DNA of 15,672 bases from Treponema sp. (GTDB taxonomy: Bacteria > Spirochaetota > Spirochaetia > Treponematales > Breznakiellaceae), in contig WQRN01000027.1 of the NCBI GenBank assembly GCA_009786715.1, positions 3,188 through 18,859 of the forward strand, given 5' to 3'. The notes beneath the pieces were generated by a model. That model worked only from the letters and a program-made list of their open reading frames with translations. It searched no databases and had not been told where the DNA came from. The stretch's first letter is position 1. Each line of letters opens with the position of its first letter. The position numbers were made by a program, and so were the translations under genes. Below, piece after piece: positions 1-5,157 of this stretch.

Positions 1-456
1 GTTGTCATAACTGGTATCATGGATAATAGATGCTCCTTTATTCATTATAAGTCTCCCGTTGGACACAACATATACAACACCACCTGTTGATGAAGTATTG
101 GGATGACTGCCAACACCTTGAAGAGTAATATTATTATCTAATATTAAAGTAATGCCCGAACCTACTGTTAGCCTTTCATACCTCGATGAAAGTCGAATTG
201 TACGATTTCCGTTATTGCCTTTGAGAGTTATAGTTATATTATTTTTTCCACTATATGTAATATTCTGGGATGTTACCCTTTCATCAGTGTTTATTTCAAT
301 AATGTATGTACCATTACTTTGTGCAAAAGCATTTAACCAATCTAGTTTTTCTGTTAAACTGTTTCCTTGTACAATAATTTCACTACTTTGTGCATGAACA
401 ATAGTCACTCCAGTAACTAATAATGTAACAACCAAAACAGCTATTTTCTTTTTCAT
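1..456 (-). CDS. Secreted beta-helix-like protein, 5' part only (C-terminus outside window)
   Basis: The open frame starts at ATG 456 and runs leftward off the window edge, giving 152 codons without a stop. A strong Shine-Dalgarno, AAGGAG, sits 6 nt before the ATG. Residues 1-22 form a signal peptide: a KKK start, a hydrophobic core and a VHA cleavage site before Gln23. The mature part has short beta-strand-rich segments with Asn/Gly turns, such as residues reading VGSGITLILDNNITLQG and GGVVYVVSNGRLIMNKGA. These resemble the coils of right-handed beta-helix (pectate-lyase-like) proteins that are often expanded in Treponema. No catalytic residues can be recognised, so this is probably an exported or surface repeat protein of unknown role. 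The family assignment is by pattern memory and is moderate; the gene itself is secure. Its leader and start region resemble those of the secreted gene at 1658. Confidence 0.75.
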   Translation of the reverse strand, partial: MKKKIAVLVVTLLVTGVTIVHAQSSEIIVQGNSLTEKLDWLNAFAQSNGTYIIEINTDERVTSQNITYSGKNNITITLKGNNGNRTIRLSSRYERLTVGSGITLILDNNITLQGVGSHPNTSSTGGVVYVVSNGRLIMNKGASIIHDTSYDN

Positions 457-505
457 AAAAACTCCTTAAATATATTTATGGAATATATATTTCATTATTT
501 TAAAT

Positions 506-535
506 ATTATAATATTTTACTATTTTGCGGTACAA
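506..535 (-). promoter_or_regulatory. Candidate sigma70-type promoter for the beta-helix-like gene
   Basis: On the minus strand, TTGTAC (530-535) is followed after 18 bp by a perfect TATAAT (506-511). Transcription would start near 499, giving a leader of about 43 nt that contains the AAGGAG ribosome site. The -35 box is weak, and the surrounding DNA is so AT-rich that chance TATAAT matches are common. Confidence 0.35.
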
Positions 536-620
536 CCTCTTATAAACATCAACTCGCAGCCAAAAAAACGATCTTTTTGACAATCAATGAATTCATTAAG
601 AAAACGAGAATTCTATATAT

Positions 621-1658
621 TTAATTTCTAACAACTACAATCGCATTTGCTTTAGCTATATCTCCAGATTTAGGTAAAACGATCATTCTCCCATCAAGCC
701 AATATACCGCATTAGTTCCACCTGTAAATCCTACATCATTATAATAACCATTCCATCCGTCTGATCCAGCAATGTAGACATTGGAACCTGAAATAAAGAT
801 TGCATTTGCTGTTGTATCAAAACGTGTAGTATCTCTTGGGCTGTTCCTAGATTTGGGCAATATTGTAAATCTCCCATTGAGCCAATATCCTGCAGTATCA
901 ACACCTCCGCCCCCACCCCCATGTCCAATGATGTAGACATTAGAACCTGAAACAGCGATTGCATTTGCTCGTTGTGCTTCACCTCCAAGTTGTCTGCTTT
1001 CAGGTAATACCGTAAGCCTCCCATTGAGCCAATATGCTACTTCAAATACATTATATCCGGCGACATAGACATCAGAACCTGAAACCGCTATTGCATTTGC
1101 ATTTGCTCCATTTCCATATTCATAGTTTCTCGGTAATTCAATACGTTCACCATTAAGCCAATACACTGCATAACAGCCATCATCACCATTATCGTCCAAT
1201 CCAGCGATGTAGACATTAGAACCTGAAACAGCGATTGCATTTGCACTTGCTCTTGCCCATGATTTTTTACTTTCCGATCTAGGTAATATTGTACGCTTCC
1301 CATTGAGCCAATACACTGCTTCAGAGTCATCATATCCGACAATGTAGATATTTGAACCTGAAACCGCTATTGCATTTGCTTCTGCTCTCTCTCCCAATCT
1401 AGGCAATATTGTACGCCTCCCATTGAGCCAATACACTGCATCCAATTCATCATTTCCGACAATATAGATATTAGAGCCTGAAACCGCCATTGCTTTTGCT
1501 TGTGCCCACTCTCCCAATTTAGGCAATACTGTATGCCTCCCATTGAGCCAATACGCTGCATCAGAGCCATCAATTCCTGCAATATGGATTTGCGTCTGTG
1601 CATAACTGTTACCTAAAATAAAAATACTTAATAATAAATTAATGATTATTTTCTTCAT
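621..1658 (-). CDS. Secreted seven-repeat beta-propeller-like protein
   Basis: The protein has 345 residues. The start at 1658 is chosen over the upstream in-frame ATG at 1709. It has an AAGGAAG ribosome site 5 nt upstream and opens directly on a signal peptide (MKKIII..., cleavage after SYA at residue 20). The 1709 ATG lies almost on the predicted transcription start. The mature protein consists of exactly seven repeats. Each has the pattern (I/V)YI(A/V)G - variable loop - A(V)YWLNG - R.T.LP - loop - ANAIAVSGS. The first repeats are 40 residues long and the later ones longer, through loop insertions including a run of six Gly. Four short strands per repeat and seven repeats fit a seven-bladed beta-propeller, although this is inferred from the periodicity. 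Repeats of this style occur in exported proteins of unknown function in Treponema and some Bacteroidetes. The cellular role is probably binding or surface display; no enzyme motif is seen. Confidence 0.85.
   Translation of the reverse strand: MKKIIINLLLSIFILGNSYAQTQIHIAGIDGSDAAYWLNGRHTVLPKLGEWAQAKAMAVSGSNIYIVGNDELDAVYWLNGRRTILPRLGERAEANAIAVSGSNIYIVGYDDSEAVYWLNGKRTILPRSESKKSWARASANAIAVSGSNVYIAGLDDNGDDGCYAVYWLNGERIELPRNYEYGNGANANAIAVSGSDVYVAGYNVFEVAYWLNGRLTVLPESRQLGGEAQRANAIAVSGSNVYIIGHGGGGGGVDTAGYWLNGRFTILPKSRNSPRDTTRFDTTANAIFISGSNVYIAGSDGWNGYYNDVGFTGGTNAVYWLDGRMIVLPKSGDIAKANAIVVVRN
640..1595 (-). repeat. Seven tandem coding repeats (YWLNG repeat)
   Basis: The DNA core encoding YWLNG/YWLDG recurs near 692, 875, 1022, 1151, 1301, 1421 and 1541. 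Spacing is exactly 120 bp between the last three cores, which encode the N-terminal repeats, and grows to roughly 130-185 bp toward the C-terminal end. Similarity extends to the DNA level: a 39-bp stretch at 930-968 is identical to 1206-1244. All periods are multiples of three, so repeat gain or loss keeps the frame. Confidence 0.85.
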
Positions 1659-1700
1659 AAAAACTTCCTTTATAGTGCTAATATCACTGTTGATTAATCT

Positions 1701-1718
1701 TAATTCCATATGGAATTA
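1701..1718. promoter_or_regulatory. 18-bp perfect palindrome, possible operator
   Basis: TAATTCCATATGGAATTA is a perfect 18-bp inverted repeat with no spacer, centred between 1709 and 1710. It covers the predicted transcription start of the propeller-like gene, so a dimeric repressor bound here would block initiation. It could also fold as a small hairpin at the mRNA 5' end. The symmetry is seen directly; the operator role is inference. Confidence 0.5.
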
Positions 1719-1721
1719 TTA

Positions 1722-1751
1722 ATTTTATTTTCTCTCATATTATTCTGTCAA
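1722..1751 (-). promoter_or_regulatory. Promoter of the propeller-like gene
   Basis: On the minus strand a perfect TTGACA (1746-1751) is followed after 18 bp by TAAAAT (1722-1727, five of six consensus bases). The start would fall near 1715, giving a leader of about 57 nt to the ATG at 1658. The match is strong enough that this gene probably has its own promoter, independent of the lipoprotein gene upstream. Confidence 0.6.
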
Positions 1752-1766
1752 TCCATGTCCATATGT

Positions 1767-1850
1767 CGTTTAACGTTCTAGGTAACTAACATTTTTTTGC
1801 GGAAGCTGAGCCGCCGTACAGGCGATGTAGCAGTTACCGTTTGTTAAACG
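1767..1850 (-). other. attC-like recombination site (integron cassette type) or similar palindromic element
   Basis: The ends are a 7-bp inverted pair, GTTTAAC (1768-1774) and GTTAAAC (1843-1849), each extended by one complementary base. They match the attC simple-site forms RYYYAAC and GTTRRRY. Inside is a second pair, GGTAACT (1781-1787) and AGTTACC (1832-1838). The spacers between outer and inner boxes are unequal (6 and 4 nt), and the centre contains a smaller stem, CGCC-GTACA-GGCG. This R-L-L-R layout and the length fit attC sites. It begins 14 bp after the stop of the lipoprotein gene, where an attC belongs in a gene cassette read on the minus strand. No integrase gene or second matching site is visible in the window. 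A MITE-like or transcription-related palindrome is the alternative. Confidence 0.5.
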
Positions 1851-1864
1851 CTGGTTTTTAATTT

Positions 1865-2221
1865 TTATTTTTTTCTATACATTGCTTTTCTATTATTGTC
1901 GTAGATATATGTAAGCAATTTACCGTTTTCGGAAAGCTCAATAACAGATATTTCTGTGTGTCCACTAGCTTCAAACTGTAACCTATTACCATCTCTTATT
2001 TGCCATTTAAATGATATGCTTTTACTTCCTTGAGACGATATACCTGTTCCATCTTTAAAGAATTCATCATTACCTGAAAGTTCCCTTCTGGAGATATTTT
2101 CAGTATTTTCCAATTCCCAGATTCCTACAAGATTTTTTTCAGTTATCTTTGAAGCATTGCATCCGATAACTAAAATTACGGATACAATTATTAGTACCCC
2201 CAACCAATTTTTCTTTGCCAT
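1865..2221 (-). CDS. Small putative lipoprotein, lipocalin-like / DUF5640-like
   Basis: The protein has 118 residues. The start at 2221 is preferred to the upstream ATG at 2236 because a good GAAGGAG lies 7 nt before it; that ribosome site overlaps the codons of the longer version. Residues 5-19 are hydrophobic and are followed by VIGC with Cys21, a lipobox acceptable by the relaxed spirochaete rules. The protein is thus probably lipid-anchored. After a short linker comes LVGIWELE, then EFFKDGTG, a Trp-containing strand (FKWQIRDGNRLQF) and a closing strand ending in YRKK. This order resembles small lipocalin-like stress or cell-envelope proteins (DUF5640 style: GTWE, FFKDGTG, WKI.DGRL). The ligand is unknown. 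It is followed immediately by the attC-like element, so it may be a cassette gene. Confidence 0.75.
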   Translation of the reverse strand: MAKKNWLGVLIIVSVILVIGCNASKITEKNLVGIWELENTENISRRELSGNDEFFKDGTGISSQGSKSISFKWQIRDGNRLQFEASGHTEISVIELSENGKLLTYIYDNNRKAMYRKK

Positions 2222-2294
2222 TGTTTTCTCCTTCATTTTGTTTACATTTATTTTATTATGCCTTCATTAAATCAAAAACTTTATGCCTGACCTA

Positions 2295-2323
2295 ATTATA
2301 AAACATAAAGTTATGTTAATCTA
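2295..2323 (-). promoter_or_regulatory. Weak candidate promoter with an inverted repeat, upstream of the lipoprotein gene
   Basis: A perfect minus-strand TATAAT lies at 2295-2300, about 75 nt before the lipoprotein start. The region upstream of it carries an inverted repeat, AACATAA-AG-TTATGTT (2302-2317), within the -10/-35 spacer. No convincing -35 box is seen at the right distance. If used, the inverted repeat would be a natural operator position. Confidence 0.3.
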
Positions 2324-2551
2324 TTTACAATAGTTTGCCAATAGACTCTTAATTATTTCAAACAATACAATGTACTTTATTCATTATCCTAACATTCCAC
2401 GCTCCGTGTTCAAAGTTTCTATTAAAGCCAATGCCCCATCATCCATTTCTTAAGGAGTGCTAAATATAGCACAGGAATTTACCCACAATGTATGGCGAAT
2501 AACTTATGTCAAATATAAAATACTCCTATACAAATACGCTCTTAGCAATCC

Positions 2552-2580
2552 ATTATAGTTTAGTTATAGCAAATTGTCAA
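2552..2580 (-). promoter_or_regulatory. Perfect-consensus leftward sigma70-type promoter
   Basis: On the minus strand TTGACA (2575-2580), a spacer of exactly 17 bp and TATAAT (2552-2557) match the consensus at every base. Transcription would start near 2545 and run about 320 nt before reaching the lipoprotein gene. No good ORF with a ribosome site lies in between, so the product could be a long leader or a small RNA. The promoter sits immediately upstream of the XRE regulator gene. Confidence 0.6.
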
Positions 2581-2586
2581 TATAAT
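2581..2586 (+). promoter_or_regulatory. Candidate -10 box for the XRE gene
   Basis: A TATAAT lies 21 bp before the ATG of the XRE gene and directly abuts the -35 box of the leftward promoter. No convincing rightward -35 box is seen. If used, the two divergent promoters would overlap and could be controlled together. Confidence 0.3.
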
Positions 2587-2607
2587 TTTAGAAGGTATTA
2601 TTAAAAA

Positions 2608-2955
2608 ATGAAGAATTCTCATGAACCTATACGCATAATTTTTGCCAAAAATTTGAAAAAACACAGGGAAAACCTTAGATATTCTCAGGAGAAACTTGCA
2701 GAAAAAGCGGAGCTGTCGGTACAAACTATAAAAGACATAGAGGGCGGAAGGCGTTGGGTAAGCGATGATTCTTTATCTAAATTGGCAAAAGCATTAAATA
2801 GCCCGGAATTTATGCTTTTTCTGCCGGATAAATACGAGAAAGATAAAAAATACAAAAAACAGTCTTTAAAAAGCCTTACATCATTAAAAACACGAATTAA
2901 AAAATATATGGATGAGCAATTTGAAGACGCTATGAATTCTGGTGATTTTTCTTGA
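2608..2955 (+). CDS. XRE-family helix-turn-helix transcriptional regulator
   Basis: This is a 115-residue cytoplasmic DNA-binding protein. Residues 8-63 form a Cro/CI-type HTH domain: a first helix with KNLKKHRENL, then SQEKLAEKAELSVQTIKDIE at 26-45 as helix-turn-recognition helix, then LSKLAKALN. The remainder (about 72-115) is Lys-rich and predicted helical, with no known sensor or protease-like domain, so effector and partner are unknown. The possible ribosome site (AGAAGG) is 12 nt from the ATG, longer than ideal; no nearer start exists. Such small regulators usually repress their own or a divergent promoter, and a perfect leftward promoter lies directly upstream. That target is an inference. 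It is not clearly paired with a toxin gene. Confidence 0.85.
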   Translation: MKNSHEPIRIIFAKNLKKHRENLRYSQEKLAEKAELSVQTIKDIEGGRRWVSDDSLSKLAKALNSPEFMLFLPDKYEKDKKYKKQSLKSLTSLKTRIKKYMDEQFEDAMNSGDFS

Positions 2956-2959
2956 CCTA

Positions 2960-2965
2960 TTGACA
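2960..2965 (+). promoter_or_regulatory. Isolated TTGACA after the XRE stop
   Basis: A perfect -35-like TTGACA follows the XRE stop codon by 4 bp, but no good -10 box is found 16-18 bp downstream. Reported only as a weak candidate for transcription toward the J-domain gene. Confidence 0.15.
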
Positions 2966-3024
2966 GTAACTAATAGGGAGTTTTACTTATATTAATTTAT
3001 CAACAATATTCCTTAATTGCGCGT

Positions 3025-3030
3025 TATAAT
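3025..3030 (+). promoter_or_regulatory. -10 box suggesting a leaderless J-domain-like mRNA
   Basis: A perfect TATAAT ends 7 bp before the ATG at 3038. A transcript from this box would start at about 3036-3038, that is, at or within two bases of the start codon. The -35 region (about 3002-3007, AACAAT) is poor. Confidence 0.35.
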
Positions 3031-3037
3031 ATAATTA

Positions 3038-3547
3038 ATGAATAAAAAAGATTATATAAAACAGTTAAAAAAACTCATAAAAAAGTATCATCCTGATTTA
3101 TGCGATAACAGTTATTTGGAATCAATGTACAATGAAATAACGAAAATACTGGTTAATAAATTAAATGAAATAAAAAAAAGCGGCAGTTTGGAAGTTCAAA
3201 ATATAAAAGAGCCTGATTATGTGTATTACAAATTAGGCATAAAATATTATAAAAATATCCATCCAAATCAGTTTTATAAAAGAAACGCGGATTCAACATT
3301 TAAAACAAAAACTTACGAAGAATTAAAATCTGTTTTAAATAAAATTTATTTGTCATTTAACTTATCGCAATATTATTTTAACAGGATAATTAACGAATAT
3401 TCCAACTCCCCGTACTTTGAAGATTCTAAAGAAAAAATTAAACTATTAAAAAAACTGTATAAAAGTTATAAAGATATTGTATTGGAAGAAAACAAAATAA
3501 TCGACAATGAAAAATTTATAAATGAAATGGGATTAAAAATAATGTAA
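3038..3547 (+). CDS. Small protein with a truncated J-domain-like N-terminus
   Basis: The protein has 169 residues, is very rich in Lys, Tyr, Asn and Ile, and has no signal peptide or membrane segment. Residues 7-20 read IKQLKKLIKKYHPD, the helix II plus HPD loop (His18-Pro19-Asp20) that DnaJ-type proteins use to contact DnaK. It is followed by a helix (about 27-45) like helix III. The canonical helix I is missing, so this is at best a shortened J domain. The rest is predicted helical; about residues 105-150 (LSQYYFNRIINEYSNSPYFEDS) look like a TPR-type helical pair. I recall similar HPD-starting proteins in Treponema but cannot name the family. A DnaK co-chaperone or adaptor role is inference. 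No ribosome site precedes the ATG, and a TATAAT lies just upstream, suggesting leaderless expression. The stop codon lies 4 bp from the znuB stop on the opposite strand. Confidence 0.75.
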   Translation: MNKKDYIKQLKKLIKKYHPDLCDNSYLESMYNEITKILVNKLNEIKKSGSLEVQNIKEPDYVYYKLGIKYYKNIHPNQFYKRNADSTFKTKTYEELKSVLNKIYLSFNLSQYYFNRIINEYSNSPYFEDSKEKIKLLKKLYKSYKDIVLEENKIIDNEKFINEMGLKIM

Positions 3548-3551
3548 GTAT

Positions 3552-4394
3552 TTAATCCGATTTTCGAATTGCTTTAAATACAGAAAAACCTAAAAATACA
3601 ATGCCTGCGATTATTACCGTCATTGCGCCGACTGGAAGATCAAATAACCATCCTGAAATAAGGCCTGTAACGGAAAAAATACCGGCGAACAAACAGCTTG
3701 AAATCATCATGCTGCCGAGGTTACGCGAAAACGACGCAGCGCAGCCTGATGGAAGCGTCAGAATGGCGATAACCATTACAATACCGACAAATGTTTGAAG
3801 AAGCACAATGGCAACGGCTGTTAACCCCAGAAGCAGAAGAAATATTTTATCTACAGGCACTCCTCTTGTGCGGGCAAACTCAGCGTCAAAAGATGAAGCT
3901 TCTATCTGGGGGTAAAAACGCCATGCAAGTAACATGACGATTACATCAAGGACGGCAAGTAATATTAAATCCATTTTAGAGATCAGCAGGATGTTTCCAA
4001 AAAGCCATGTTGAAGGGTCGGCGTAACCGGGCGTTTTTGCCATGAATAAAAGCCCAAGGCTCATACCAATTACCCAAATCGCGTTTATAACAGTATCTTC
4101 GCGCTGTTTTGCTTTTAATGATACAAGGCCGATGACAATGGCGCTTAACACCGCGAAAATCAGCGCTCCTGCGATTGGAGGAAAACCGGGGATGATTGTT
4201 GCCGAAAGATAAAGCGCCATACCGATGCCGCCAAGCACGGCATGGGAAATTGCGCCTGCAAGGCTTCCAATACGGCGCACTGTAACAATTGAACCTAGAA
4301 CTCCAAACAATACAGAAGATAATAACCCTGCTAATAACGCGTTGCGAAGAAATGGGAAGTTTATATTTAATAACGCGTCAAAAAAACCTTGCAT
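3552..4394 (-). CDS. znuB: Zinc/manganese ABC transporter permease (ABC-3 family)
   Basis: This is an inner-membrane channel subunit of 280 residues, typical for ZnuB/MntB/TroC. The start at 4394 is chosen because the longer frame to 4529 would run deep into znuC and adds a non-hydrophobic tail. The family normally begins close to the NFPFLRNALLAG segment, here residues 12-23. Its ribosome site AGGAG (4406-4410) touches the znuC stop codon and lies 11 nt from the ATG. Seven or eight hydrophobic segments are visible, with the family signatures SHAVLGGIG (about 50-58), FDAEFARTRGV in a cytoplasmic loop, and LPVGAMTVIIAG near the end. It works with ZnuC (ATPase) and ZnuA (binding protein). Sequence alone cannot separate Zn from Mn or Fe. 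It is the last gene of the leftward block, and no terminator is seen before the convergent gene. Confidence 0.9.
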   Translation of the reverse strand: MQGFFDALLNINFPFLRNALLAGLLSSVLFGVLGSIVTVRRIGSLAGAISHAVLGGIGMALYLSATIIPGFPPIAGALIFAVLSAIVIGLVSLKAKQREDTVINAIWVIGMSLGLLFMAKTPGYADPSTWLFGNILLISKMDLILLAVLDVIVMLLAWRFYPQIEASSFDAEFARTRGVPVDKIFLLLLGLTAVAIVLLQTFVGIVMVIAILTLPSGCAASFSRNLGSMMISSCLFAGIFSVTGLISGWLFDLPVGAMTVIIAGIVFLGFSVFKAIRKSD

Positions 4395-4410
4395 GTTTTC
4401 TGCCACTCCT

Positions 4411-5151
4411 TTATATGCAGCAATTATCGTCAGGTATATTTTCCTCATGAAGAACACGCGCTTCATGAGCGGCGCTGTGATGGGTATGCGGCGAAGATGT
4501 TTCAATTGTTTTAATCCCATGCTGCACAATTTTTTTGCTGTCTCCCAGGCACAAAACCCTGTCTGTTAATGATGTGACAAACTCGGTGTCGTGGGTAACA
4601 ATTAAAATTGTCGTTGATCCTTTATACGCGCCTAATGTATCGTAAAGTTTTGCTTCGCTGCCGCTGTCCATGTTGGCTGTCGGTTCATCCAGCACTAAAA
4701 GCTGAGGCTTTGCGGCTAACGCGCGGGCGACAAGCGCTCTGCGTTTTTGACCGCCTGAAAGGGAGCGATATTGCCTGTCCGCGATGTCCGCAATGCCGGT
4801 TTTTTCAAGAGCTTGTGCAATGTCATTTGCCGCTTCATTTTTATGCGAATAATTCTCAAAAGGTTTTAAAAGCCCCATTCTTACAACATCGCGCACTGTT
4901 ATGGGAAATAAATTATCCGCCGGCATATGCTGCGAAATATACGCGGTTGTCGCGTTAATTTCTATTTTACCTGAAGACGGCGTTTCAAGCCCAAAGAGAA
5001 GTTTTAAAACTGTTGTTTTCCCTGAGCCGTTAGGTCCGACCATAGCGACAAATTCGCCGCTGTGAATATGAAATGAAGCGTCTTTAAGTACAGTAACATC
5101 GCTGTAAGAAAAAGAGACTGAATCAAACTTTACGGCGATTTTAGTTTCCAT
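4411..5151 (-). CDS. znuC: Zinc/manganese ABC transporter ATP-binding protein
   Basis: This cytoplasmic ATPase of 246 residues energises metal import through ZnuB. All nucleotide-binding motifs are present: Walker A GPNGSGKT at 39-46, Q-loop Gln74, signature LSGGQ at 131-135, Walker B LLVLDE at 151-156, D-loop near Asp162 and switch His187. The C-terminal tail (about 217-246) is unusual: it has HTHH, two further His and a terminal CC dipeptide, giving many possible metal ligands. It starts 6 bp after the znuA stop and has no recognisable ribosome site (the upstream sequence is AATAATTATTA). Translation is therefore probably coupled to znuA termination. The 16-bp gap to znuB also supports one transporter operon. 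Confidence 0.93.
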   Translation of the reverse strand: METKIAVKFDSVSFSYSDVTVLKDASFHIHSGEFVAMVGPNGSGKTTVLKLLFGLETPSSGKIEINATTAYISQHMPADNLFPITVRDVVRMGLLKPFENYSHKNEAANDIAQALEKTGIADIADRQYRSLSGGQKRRALVARALAAKPQLLVLDEPTANMDSGSEAKLYDTLGAYKGSTTILIVTHDTEFVTSLTDRVLCLGDSKKIVQHGIKTIETSSPHTHHSAAHEARVLHEENIPDDNCCI

Positions 5152-5157
5152 TAATAA

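Larger units (their letters stand above)
2222..2607. other. 386-bp intergenic region without a clear gene
   Basis: This stretch separates the leftward lipoprotein gene from the rightward XRE gene. It contains the candidate lipoprotein promoter (2295-2323) and a 6-bp stem with an AATA loop (GTGCTA...TAGCAC, 2457-2472). A 20-codon minus-strand reading frame (2384-2446) may be a coding remnant. At the right edge is a perfect-consensus leftward promoter (2552-2580) directly abutting a rightward TATAAT (2581-2586). No tRNA, CRISPR or insertion-sequence ends were recognised. Confidence 0.6.

Noticed and set aside
152..397. Plus-strand frame with hydrophobic residues
   Set aside because: It lies antisense to the secreted beta-helix-like gene, which has a strong ribosome site and signal peptide; the hydrophobicity comes from T-rich antisense DNA.
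586..597. 12-bp palindrome AATGAATTCATT and the nearby CAAAAA/TTTTTG pair as a terminator
   Set aside because: The stems are nearly all A-T and lack a G-C core followed by a U-tract; in AT-rich DNA this is expected by chance.
457..620. A second attC-like site after the propeller gene
   Set aside because: No RYYYAAC and GTTRRRY pair occurs in the region, so the propeller gene does not look like a complete cassette within this window.
731..1603. Three further minus-strand frames inside the propeller gene with repeated peptides (IGSMGG-type)
   Set aside because: They are shifted readings of the same in-phase DNA repeats. They have no ribosome sites or signal peptides, and the main frame explains the region fully.
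1659..1709. Upstream ATG of the propeller-like gene
   Set aside because: It lacks a ribosome site, places 17 residues before the signal peptide, and is within about six bases of the predicted transcription start.
2608..3547. XRE gene and following gene as a toxin-antitoxin pair
   Set aside because: The genes are separated by 82 bp, the second has J-domain-like rather than toxin features, and the order and spacing do not fit known HTH-type toxin-antitoxin modules.
4395..4529. Longer znuB start overlapping znuC
   Set aside because: It would add 45 residues unlike the family and overlap znuC by more than 100 bp; the ATG at 4394 has an AGGAG site just after the znuC stop.
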